From Chloroflexota bacterium (GTDB taxonomy: Bacteria > Chloroflexota > Limnocylindria > Limnocylindrales > CSP1-4), in the NCBI GenBank assembly GCA_003141245.1, contig PLLE01000028.1, positions 1 to 36,933 on the forward strand: a stretch of 36,933 nt of DNA, read 5' to 3'. Below, piece by piece: positions 19,327 to 26,949 of the stretch (within the stretch, counting starts at the first letter, position 1; each line of letters starts with the position of its first letter). The translations under genes were made by a program, and so were the position numbers. The notes below the pieces were generated by a model that worked only from the letters and a program-made list of their open reading frames with translations, ran no database searches and was not told the origin of the DNA.

Positions 19327-20159
19327 CGGTGGGCCTCCGCGTGGGCGGCCTGCCAGCGCTCGAGGGCGGCCTGTTCGAATTCCCGATAGGTGTTCAGCCG
19401 ATCGGCCAGCTGGCGGAAATCGACCTTGTGACCGTCGAACTCGGGGCCGTCGCAGCAGGCGTACTGGCTCTTGCCGTCGATGGAGACGCGGCAGCCGCCG
19501 CACATGCCCGTGCCGTCGATCATGATCGAGTTCAGCGAGACCGTGGTCTTGATGCCGTACGGGCGAGTCAGCTCGGAGCAGGCCCGCATCATCGGCACCG
19601 GGCCCACCGCGAAGACCTCGTCGATCCCACCGGCTTCGCACAGGTCCCTGAGGGCCTCGGTCACGAAGCCCGGGCGACCGTAGCTGCCGTCGTCCGTGCA
19701 CACGATCACCTCGCCCGCGGCGCGCAGCTCGTCCTCGCAGATGACCCACTCCTTGGATCGCCCACCGATGACGCTCGTCACCTTCACGCCATTGGCGGCG
19801 AGAGCCTGGGCGATTGGGTAGACCACCGCCGTGCCGACGCCGCCGCCGACGCACACCGCGTGCCCGCTCTCGAGGAGCTCGGTCGGATTGCCCAGCGGTC
19901 CTGCGATATCCGTGATCGCGTCGCCGACCTGCAGCGCGGTCAGCTCGTTCGTGCTCTTGCCGATCGCCTGGATCACCAGGGTGATGGTCCCGGCCGACCG
20001 GTCCACGTCGGCGATCGTCAGCGGGATGCGCTCCGCGCCGGGTCCGCGACGAACGATGACGAACTGCCCGGGCCGGCGGATCTCGGCGATTCGGGGAGCC
20101 TCGACGACGAGGCGGGTGACGTTGGGCGACAGCTGCGCCCTGGCGACTATCGGGTGCAT
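19323..20159 (-). CDS. Sulfide dehydrogenase/NfnA-type FAD/NAD-binding oxidoreductase subunit
   Basis: RRPGQFVIVRRGPGAERIPLTIADVD, CVGGGVGTAVVYPIAQAL, FAVGPVPMMRACSELT, SLNSIMIDGTGMCGGCRVSIDGKSQYACCDGPEFDGHKVDF. 4-bp overlap with the downstream SudA-like gene. Confidence 0.92.
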   Translation of the reverse strand: MHPIVARAQLSPNVTRLVVEAPRIAEIRRPGQFVIVRRGPGAERIPLTIADVDRSAGTITLVIQAIGKSTNELTALQVGDAITDIAGPLGNPTELLESGHAVCVGGGVGTAVVYPIAQALAANGVKVTSVIGGRSKEWVICEDELRAAGEVIVCTDDGSYGRPGFVTEALRDLCEAGGIDEVFAVGPVPMMRACSELTRPYGIKTTVSLNSIMIDGTGMCGGCRVSIDGKSQYACCDGPEFDGHKVDFRQLADRLNTYREFEQAALERWQAAHAEAHR

Positions 20160-20347
20160 CTCACTCCGGAGTGGGTGGTTTCGCGGGAATGTTGTCTGAT
20201 CCAGTATGAGTTATGGAAATGGTGCATGGGGGCGGCCCACGTCCACACGCCCAGTCTGCCCCAACGTGCGGTGCCGAAAGTCACATGTCGCACACCCGGT
20301 AGGGCAGGCGAGCGCCCTTGCCCACGGATGTGGGCTAGCATGAGCCC

Positions 20348-20692
20348 GTGCATGAGTTCTCCATTGCCGAGGCCCTGGCGGCCCAGGTGCTCGCACATGC
20401 CCCCGCCGGCGCTCGAGTGCGAGGAATAGAGATTGTGGTCGGCGCCCTGCGCGGCCTGGAACCCGACGCTCTGCGCACGTGCTGGGACGCCGTGACATTC
20501 GGCACCCCGATGGCAGGGTCCACTCTGGAAGTGGACCTGCGCCCGTGGTCTATCCGGTGCTCCAGTTGCGGCCGCGAATGGAGCAGCCCGGTTCCGTTCG
20601 TAGCCTGCCTCTGCGGCAACTCGACGCCGGCACCGGTGGGGGGCGACGAGCTCGACCTCGTCGCGATCACAGTCGACGAGGGCGGGACATAG
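20348..20692 (+). CDS. hypA: Hydrogenase maturation nickel metallochaperone HypA
   Basis: MHEFSIAEALAAQVLAHAPAGARVRGIEIVVGALRGLEPDALRTCWDAVTFGTPMAGSTLEV...CSSC...CLCG; GTG start. Confidence 0.92.
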   Translation: MHEFSIAEALAAQVLAHAPAGARVRGIEIVVGALRGLEPDALRTCWDAVTFGTPMAGSTLEVDLRPWSIRCSSCGREWSSPVPFVACLCGNSTPAPVGGDELDLVAITVDEGGT

Positions 20693-21394
20693 ATGAGCGA
20701 ACCGGCACGAACCCTTCGCCTGCCAATGGTGGAGCGGGTCCTCGAGGCCAACGATGAAATCGCGGATGAGACCCGCGACGAACTGGCGCGCCGCGGCATC
20801 TTCGCGATAGATCTGATCGGCGCGCCGGGGAGCGGCAAGACCGCGCTCCTGGAAGCGACCCTGCAGCTGCTCAAGGGCCGCCGCCGGCCGGCCGTCCTGG
20901 TCGGCGATCTGGCCACGCGGCGGGACGGCGATCGCCTGGCGCGCTGGTGCGACCAGGTCGTCCAGATCTCTACCGGCGAGGGATGCCATCTCGAGGCCAA
21001 CCAGGTTCGCGACGCGCTGCGCCAGGTGGACCTCGAGGGCGTGGACCTGCTCTTCATCGAGAACGTGGGCAACCTCATCTGCCCGGTCGGGTTCGATCTG
21101 GGCCAGACGGCCAAAGTGGGCATGTTCAGCCTGACGGAGGGCGACGACAAAGCCGCCAAGCACCCCTACCTCGTCACGGCCGCTGATCTCCTCCTGCTGA
21201 ACAAGATCGATCTTGCGCCCCATCTGTCGTTCGATCGGGTCGGCTTCGAGGCGGACGTGCGCCTGCTCAATCCGCGGGTGCCGATGCTGGAGGTCTCCGC
21301 GACGTCGGGCCAGGGCCTGGAACGATGGATCGCCTGGATCGACCGGGCGTCGGTGGCGCGGGCGTCTGCGGCGCGGGGCCAGGCGCTCGGCTAA
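20693..21394 (+). CDS. hypB: Hydrogenase nickel incorporation GTPase HypB
   Basis: IDLIGAPGSGKTALLEATL, STGEGCHLEANQV, LLFIENVGNLICPVGFDLGQTAKVGMFSLTEGDDKAAKHPYL, LLLNKIDL. Confidence 0.94.
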   Translation: MSEPARTLRLPMVERVLEANDEIADETRDELARRGIFAIDLIGAPGSGKTALLEATLQLLKGRRRPAVLVGDLATRRDGDRLARWCDQVVQISTGEGCHLEANQVRDALRQVDLEGVDLLFIENVGNLICPVGFDLGQTAKVGMFSLTEGDDKAAKHPYLVTAADLLLLNKIDLAPHLSFDRVGFEADVRLLNPRVPMLEVSATSGQGLERWIAWIDRASVARASAARGQALG

Positions 21395-21618
21395 TCCGGC
21401 GCAGCACGATCTGTCTCGGCAGGCCGAGAGTCCCGCCATTTCGGGCCGAAAGGACGCCCTCCCAGGGACCCGGGTACCGGCTCACGGTGCCTCTCGGACG
21501 CAAGGGACAATCCCGTGCAAAGGTACAATCTCACGGACACTGTGTGATCCCGTCGTTCGGGTGCTTCCCCGCCGCCGGCGGCGCGACAGCCTCCCGCATC
21601 CAAGGAGATAGAGACCCC

Positions 21619-24378
21619 ATGGTCGATACTGCTAAGAGCCACGTGGCCGCCAAGCGCTACATCTACGCATGGGGCGGCGGCCGGGCCGAGGGCAACGGCG
21701 GGATGAAGGATCTGCTCGGCGGCAAGGGCGCGGGCCTGGCCGAGATGACCAACGCGGGTCTTCCTACGCCCCCCGGCTTCACCATCACCACCGAAGCCTG
21801 CAACGACTACTTCTCCGGTGGGCAAAAGCTCCCGGGCGGCTTGTGGGACGACGTGCTCGCAGCCGTCAAGGTCGTCGAGCAGCAGACTGGCAAGAGCTTC
21901 GGCGACCCGAAGAACCCGCTCCTGGTCTCCGTCCGTTCCGGCGCCAAGTTCTCCATGCCGGGCATGATGGACACCGTCCTCAACCTCGGCCTCAACGAGC
22001 AGACCCTCGAAGGCCTCGTCGCCCTTACCGGCAACGAGCGCTTCGGCTGGGACGCCTACCGCCGCTTCGTCTCGATGTTCGGTCGCATCGTCCTCGGTGT
22101 GAAGCCCGAGCGGTTCGACGAGCCGCTCGACGAGCGCAAGGTCAGGCACGGCGCCAACGCGAAGGACACGGACCTGACGGTCGAAGACCTCAAGGCCCTC
22201 GTCGAGGAGTTCAAGGCAGTCGTCAAGAAGGATGCCGGGCGCGAGTTCCCGGTCGATCCTCACGAGCAGCTGGACCTGGCCATCAAGGCTGTCTTCGCGT
22301 CCTGGTTCGGCAAGCGCGCCAACGACTACCGCAACAGCCAGAAGATCGCCCACGACCTGGGCACCGCGGTCAACATCGTGACCATGGTCTTCGGGAACAT
22401 GGGTAACGACTCCGGCACCGGTGTCGCCTTCACCCGCGACCCCAACACCGGCGAGAAGGTCCTCTACGGCGAGTACCTGGTCAACGCCCAGGGCGAGGAC
22501 GTGGTCGCGGGCATCCGCACCCCGGCCAAGATCGCGGCCCTGGCCCAGGAGATGCCGGCCTCCTATGCCGAATTCAAGGCCATCGCCGAGAAGCTCGAGA
22601 AGCACTACCGCGACGTCCAGGACCTCGAGTTTACGATCGAGCGCGGCAAGCTCTACATGCTCCAGACCCGCAGCGCCAAGCGCACCGCCGCGGCTGCAGT
22701 GAAGATCGCGATCGACATGGTCGGCGAAGGACTGATCACCGAGGCCGAGGCAGTCGCCCGCATCGAGCCTGCCCAGGTCGATCAGCTCCTGCGCAACCAG
22801 TTCGATCCCAAGGCCCGAGCCGCGGCCATCCGCATCGCCAAGGGCCTCAACGCTTCGCCCGGCGCCGCGGTCGGCAAGGCCGTCTTCAACGCCGATACCG
22901 CGGTCGAGTGGGTCGAGAAGGGCGAGAAGGTGGTTCTCGTCCGCATCGAGACCTCGCCGGACGACTTCCACGGCATGGCCGTGGCGCAGGGCATCCTGAC
23001 CGCTCGCGGCGGCGCCACCTCCCACGCGGCGGTCGTCGCGCGGCAGATCGGCAAGCCCTGCGTGTCGGGCTGCGCCGAGCTGGTCGTCGACTACGGCGCC
23101 AAGACAGCCACCGCGAATGGCGTGACGTTCAAGCAGGGCGATCCGATCAGCGTCGACGGCTCGACCGGCGAAGTCTTCGTCGGCGCGCTGCCGACCGTCT
23201 CCGCCCGATTCGAGGATCAGCCGGAGCTCCAGACCGTCCTGGCCTACGCCGACAAGATCCGCCGACTGATGATCTGGACCAACGCCGACAAGCCGGAAGA
23301 GGCCGCTCAGGCCCGCTCCTACGGCGCCCAGGGCATCGGCCTGTGTCGCACCGAGCACATGTTCCGCGAAGGCGACCGCCTCGAGATCGTGCGTAGCGCG
23401 ATCCTCGTCGCCAACGTGGCAACGCGGGCCCAGGTGAAGCTTGCCGCCGGTGAGCAGCTCACCGCCGACGAGAAGGCCGATCTGGCCCAGTTCGACACCG
23501 CGATGGGCAAGCTCGAGAAGCTCCAGCAGGGCGACTTCGAGGGCATCCTCGCGGCGATGAGCGGCCTGCCGGTCGTCATCCGCCTCATCGATCCGCCGCT
23601 CCACGAATTCCTGCCGAACCTCGAGGATCAGCTCGTCAAGGTCACCAAGGCGGGCGACAAGGCCACGGCCGAGGACAAGGAGCTGCTCGCGACAATCAAG
23701 TCGATGCACGAGCAGAACCCAATGCTCGGTCTGCGCGGCTGCCGCCTCGGCCTGATGATCCCCGACTTCGTGAAGATCCAGACCCGCGCCATCCTGAACG
23801 CGGCTATCGCCGTCAAGAAGGCCGGCAAGGATCCGCGGCCGGAGATCATGATCCCGCTCGTCGGCCACGTGAACGAGCTCAAGGCCACGCGAGCGCTGCT
23901 CGACGCCGAAGCCGAGGCCGTCGTGAAGGCCGCCGGAGTCCGACCTGACTTCAAGTTCGGCACCATGATCGAGATCCCGCGGGCCTGCTGGGTCGCGGAC
24001 GAGATTGCCGAGCACGCCCAGTTCTTCAGCTTCGGCACCAACGACCTGACCCAGATGACGTTCGGCTACAGCCGCGACGACGCCGAGGGCGGGTTCCTTC
24101 TGAAGTACGTCGAGGAGAAGATCCTCCCGTACAACCCGTTCCAGTCCCTCGACCCGGTCATCGTCAAGGAAATGAAGATGGCCGTGGACCTTGGCCGCAA
24201 GACCCGGCCCGACCTCAAGGTCGGGATCTGCGGCGAACACGGCGGCGACCCGATGTCCATCGGCTTCTGCCACGACATCGGCCTCAACTATGTCTCCTGC
24301 TCGCCGTTCCGAGTGCCGGTGGCTCGCCTCGCGGCTGCGCAGGCGGCTCTCTCCGGCGCTGCGGAGCGTGACAAGTAG
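21619..24378 (+). CDS. ppdK: Pyruvate, phosphate dikinase
   Basis: YIYAWGGGRAEGNGGMKDLLGGKGAGLAEMTNAGLPTPPGFTITTEAC, SVRSGAKFSMPGMMDTVLNLG, GGATSHAAVVARQIGKPCVSG, FSFGTNDLTQMTFGYSRDD; SD AAGGAGAT upstream of ATG 21619. Confidence 0.97.
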   Translation: MVDTAKSHVAAKRYIYAWGGGRAEGNGGMKDLLGGKGAGLAEMTNAGLPTPPGFTITTEACNDYFSGGQKLPGGLWDDVLAAVKVVEQQTGKSFGDPKNPLLVSVRSGAKFSMPGMMDTVLNLGLNEQTLEGLVALTGNERFGWDAYRRFVSMFGRIVLGVKPERFDEPLDERKVRHGANAKDTDLTVEDLKALVEEFKAVVKKDAGREFPVDPHEQLDLAIKAVFASWFGKRANDYRNSQKIAHDLGTAVNIVTMVFGNMGNDSGTGVAFTRDPNTGEKVLYGEYLVNAQGEDVVAGIRTPAKIAALAQEMPASYAEFKAIAEKLEKHYRDVQDLEFTIERGKLYMLQTRSAKRTAAAAVKIAIDMVGEGLITEAEAVARIEPAQVDQLLRNQFDPKARAAAIRIAKGLNASPGAAVGKAVFNADTAVEWVEKGEKVVLVRIETSPDDFHGMAVAQGILTARGGATSHAAVVARQIGKPCVSGCAELVVDYGAKTATANGVTFKQGDPISVDGSTGEVFVGALPTVSARFEDQPELQTVLAYADKIRRLMIWTNADKPEEAAQARSYGAQGIGLCRTEHMFREGDRLEIVRSAILVANVATRAQVKLAAGEQLTADEKADLAQFDTAMGKLEKLQQGDFEGILAAMSGLPVVIRLIDPPLHEFLPNLEDQLVKVTKAGDKATAEDKELLATIKSMHEQNPMLGLRGCRLGLMIPDFVKIQTRAILNAAIAVKKAGKDPRPEIMIPLVGHVNELKATRALLDAEAEAVVKAAGVRPDFKFGTMIEIPRACWVADEIAEHAQFFSFGTNDLTQMTFGYSRDDAEGGFLLKYVEEKILPYNPFQSLDPVIVKEMKMAVDLGRKTRPDLKVGICGEHGGDPMSIGFCHDIGLNYVSCSPFRVPVARLAAAQAALSGAAERDK

Positions 24379-24400
24379 CCGTCCCTTGCTCGTAACGAGA

Positions 24401-24428
24401 ACGCCCGGCGGTTTTCCGCCGGGCGTTT
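24401..24428 (+). terminator. Rho-independent terminator downstream of ppdK
   Basis: CGCCCGGCGG-TTTT-CCGCCGGGCG-TTT: perfect 10-bp stem, TTTT loop, 3' T run, ~25 bp after the ppdK stop. Confidence 0.92.
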
Positions 24429-24499
24429 CGATTCGGGGCCACGTCAGCGTAAGGGAGAGTTGACCCTCCGCAGACTGTCGTCGAATGGCGCGCGCGAGA

Positions 24500-24790
24500 G
24501 GCAGTCGACGGCCATGGCCCCTCACTGTCGAGGCCCTCCAGCTTTTCTGCTGGGCTCCCGACGAGATCCTGCTGACGCGCTACGCGGCGCGAGCGCCCGA
24601 ACGGCACCCTGGGCACGTTGATGGCTCGATCCTCGAGGAGATCCGGACCCAGCTCGCTTCAGGGTCGCTGGCAGCCGCTCCAACTCCCCGGCGAGCTGGT
24701 GACGTTGGACACGCGCTCGTTCGAGTCCTTCGATCTCGAGACGATCGTCTCTCTGGCGGGCCGTCACCTGGTCCCGGCTCTCGGCGAGAC
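24500..24790 (+). pseudogene. Relic C-terminal portion of an ATP-binding P-loop (AAA_33-like) kinase
   Basis: VEALQLFCWAPDEILLTRYAARAPERHPGHVDGSILEEIRTQLAS in one frame continues as GRWQPLQLPGELVTLDTRSFESFDLETIVSLAGRHL in another (junction ~24660). No P-loop upstream. Confidence 0.5.
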
Positions 24791-24946
24791 GTCGGCCGCC
24801 CCGTTGCCGTCACCGCGAGATGGCGCGCCCACTCGGGAGAGATAGGTCTCACTGGGACCCGCCCCTACATTTCGTCGTGCCTCTGTTGCGACCCAAGTGA
24901 CAGCGGGATAGCCCGGGCGGGAGGGGGCACAGACCGCAAGAGAGTA

Positions 24947-24989
24947 CGTCGGGCCGAGGCGTTCCCCCCGAGGAGGCCTCGGCCCGACG
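24947..24989. other. Perfect 14-bp inverted repeat (hairpin), 15-nt loop
   Basis: CGTCGGGCCGAGGC (24947-24960) / GCCTCGGCCCGACG (24976-24989); no flanking T run on either strand. Confidence 0.85.
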
Positions 24990-25203
24990 ACATCAGCACT
25001 CGGCGGCGATCTCCACCAGGACCACCGAGCGGTTCGCCTACAAAACTCGTCAAGAGGAATTGTACCCGACGGCCCGAACATCGCAAGGCGATCATGCACG
25101 TAAGGGCTCCGGGCGGGCGGGAAGACCCGTGTCAGCCCAAATCGTGGTGCCGCCAGTCACCGGCTCGGATGGAACGCGGTCCGGTTCGACCGGCCGGCGA
25201 GCC

Positions 25204-26499
25204 TCAGGAAGCCGTGAGGGCCTCGCGCATCAGGGCGAAGGCGCGTTCGTGGTCGCCGGAGATCGCCAGCGCGTCAGCCCATTCCCGCAGCGCCTTGCGG
25301 ACCAGCATGGGGCCCCCGGCCGCTCTGGCCAGCTCGCCAGCCATCTCGTTCGCCGCCAGTCCTCCGGTGACGTCACCGAGTGCGTTCCGGGCCCGAGCGA
25401 TCGTCAGCAGGGCATCCACAGCGGCCTTCTTGTTTTCGGTGCGCCGGGCGAGTGCCAGGGCCTCGCCGGCCTGGCTCGCGGCTGCCTCGGCCTCGCCGCG
25501 GGCCATGGCGACGCGGGCCTGACTGTCCAGCACGAATGCCAGCCACCACTGGTCGTCGAGCCGCTCGAATCGAGCGTGAGCCGAGGCCGCCAGCTCGGCC
25601 GCTTTGGTCGTGTTGCCCAGTGCCAAGTAGGACATCGAGAGGTCGTTCTCCAGCGCACCGCTCTCGCGCTCGGCCTCGCCCCGCCGGAAAAGCTCCAGAC
25701 TGGCAATGCCGGCTCGAACGGCCGCCTCGAAGTCGCCGGTCTCCCGATAGTTGTAGGCAAGGTCGTACAGGTAAGAGGCGCGTCGCCGGTCGTCGAGATC
25801 CGCGGCCTGGCCACGTACCTCCTCCAGGTACGCCAGCGCGGCGGCGTGGTTGCCCTCGCGGGACTCGTTCGTCGAGAGGGCCATCAGAAGGCGGGCCTGG
25901 AAGTCGGGCTCGACATGGAGGCCGGTCCTCACGCGTGCCAGGATCGAGTGCAGGATCGCTTTGGCCTCGGCCGTGTTCTCGCGCTGGAAATGGGCCGCGG
26001 AGAGCCAGTACTCGGCCAGGGCCGCGTCGGCATCGCGACGTCCTGCGCGGAAGAGCTCAGCGGATTCGGTCGCCAAAGTGATGGCCTCCCCGACCTGGCC
26101 TGCGCGGACCAGCGCTTCGGCCAGGCCCCGCAGCAGTTCGGCCCGTGCGCCCGCAGAGGGAGAGGTCTCGAGAAGGTCGTGGTAGGCGTCGATGGCCTCG
26201 TGCCAGCGACCGCAGGCTAGGAGCAGGTCGGCTTCCAGCCGCGCCCACGCGGCCGGCTCGTCGTTGATGAGCTGACTCGCCGGAATGCCCAGGCGCGCCG
26301 AGAAGTGATTGAGGGCCGCCATCGACGGCCTGCTCAGGCCGTTCTCGAGGGCGCTGACGTACGCCTTTGTGTAGCGCGGATCGGCGAGTTGCGTCTGCGT
26401 CAGGCCGGCCGCCAGCCGGGCTTTCTTCAGGCGCTCGCCGATCTTGCGGGCGAGGGGGGAATCGTCGACTCGGGGACGGGTGCTGCTGACTCTTGCCAT
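25204..26499 (-). CDS. XRE-type HTH + TPR regulator (RRNPP-like architecture)
   Basis: HTH: IGERLKKARLAAGLTQTQLADPRYTKAYVSALENGLSRPSMAALNHFSARLGI; then ~350 aa of TPR-like helices (e.g. ALAYLEEVRGQAADLDDRRRASYLYDLAYNYRETGDFEAAVRAGIASLELFRR). Confidence 0.9.
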   Translation of the reverse strand: MARVSSTRPRVDDSPLARKIGERLKKARLAAGLTQTQLADPRYTKAYVSALENGLSRPSMAALNHFSARLGIPASQLINDEPAAWARLEADLLLACGRWHEAIDAYHDLLETSPSAGARAELLRGLAEALVRAGQVGEAITLATESAELFRAGRRDADAALAEYWLSAAHFQRENTAEAKAILHSILARVRTGLHVEPDFQARLLMALSTNESREGNHAAALAYLEEVRGQAADLDDRRRASYLYDLAYNYRETGDFEAAVRAGIASLELFRRGEAERESGALENDLSMSYLALGNTTKAAELAASAHARFERLDDQWWLAFVLDSQARVAMARGEAEAAASQAGEALALARRTENKKAAVDALLTIARARNALGDVTGGLAANEMAGELARAAGGPMLVRKALREWADALAISGDHERAFALMREALTAS

Positions 26500-26556
26500 G
26501 GCCGCAGTTTACGCCGTGTCTCAAGCAGTGGGAACAGGTGTCATTGCATGTGCGCC

Positions 26557-26583
26557 CAATGGTCAAGTAGCACTTGACCATTG
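26557..26583. promoter_or_regulatory. Candidate operator: perfect 12-bp inverted repeat with 3-bp spacer
   Basis: CAATGGTCAAGT-AGC-ACTTGACCATTG, between the divergent HTH-TPR gene and the mini-protein ORF. Confidence 0.85.
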
Positions 26584-26603
26584 CCTTCGGACGCTTCTAC
26601 GAT
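26574..26603 (+). promoter_or_regulatory. Candidate sigma70-type promoter for the mini-protein gene
   Basis: -35 TTGACC (26574-26579), 18-bp spacer, -10 TACGAT (26598-26603); the -35 lies inside the inverted repeat. Confidence 0.65.
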
Positions 26604-26672
26604 TCCCGGGCCGACCGAGCCGCGCCGGCCGGGTTTCCAGGCGGGCGATCACCTCCCGAAAGGAGTCGCTCG

Positions 26673-26792
26673 ATGTCTCACCGTTCCTTCAGCCTGCGCG
26701 CCTTCGTCCTGGCCTGGATCCTGGCAGTGGCTCTGGCATTGCTTCCGCTAGCGACTGTGCTTGCGGGCGCGGGAGTGACCATCTACCCCTGA
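26673..26792 (+). CDS. 39-aa exported mini-protein, putative signalling pro-peptide
   Basis: MSHRSFSLRAFVLAWILAVALALLPLATVLAGAGVTIYP*: basic N-terminus, hydrophobic core, VLA/AGA signal-peptidase-like sites. SD GAAAGGAG (26658-26665) lies 7 nt before ATG. Confidence 0.72.
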   Translation: MSHRSFSLRAFVLAWILAVALALLPLATVLAGAGVTIYP

Positions 26793-26949
26793 GGCAATGC
26801 CTCGCACGCACTAGAGCGAGGCTCGCCCGGAGTCTCGCACCGGAACCGCCCTTGCCCGCTCGGGAGTCCGAGCCGGGGCGGCTGTCGGCGAACCCCGGTG
26901 AAACCCGCGCGGCACATCGGGTGCGCCGCCGACGAGAGGAAACGGACCA

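Noticed and set aside
21395-21618. Possible riboswitch or structured leader upstream of ppdK
   Set aside because: Only short GC hairpins and a TACAAT -10-like box (21524-21529) were seen; no known riboswitch core motif was recognisable by eye.
21391-24525. 1044-aa ORF antisense to ppdK
   Set aside because: Mirror-frame artefact of high-GC codon usage; the sense strand encodes a textbook pyruvate phosphate dikinase.
24719-24745. GTTCGAGTCC motif resembling a tRNA T-loop
   Set aside because: Flanks do not form a T-stem, acceptor or anticodon arm; the sequence lies inside the kinase relic coding frame.
26574-26672. N-terminal extension of the mini-protein ORF from ATG 26574
   Set aside because: The extension overlaps the inverted repeat and promoter and has no SD; ATG 26673 has a good SD and starts a proper signal sequence.
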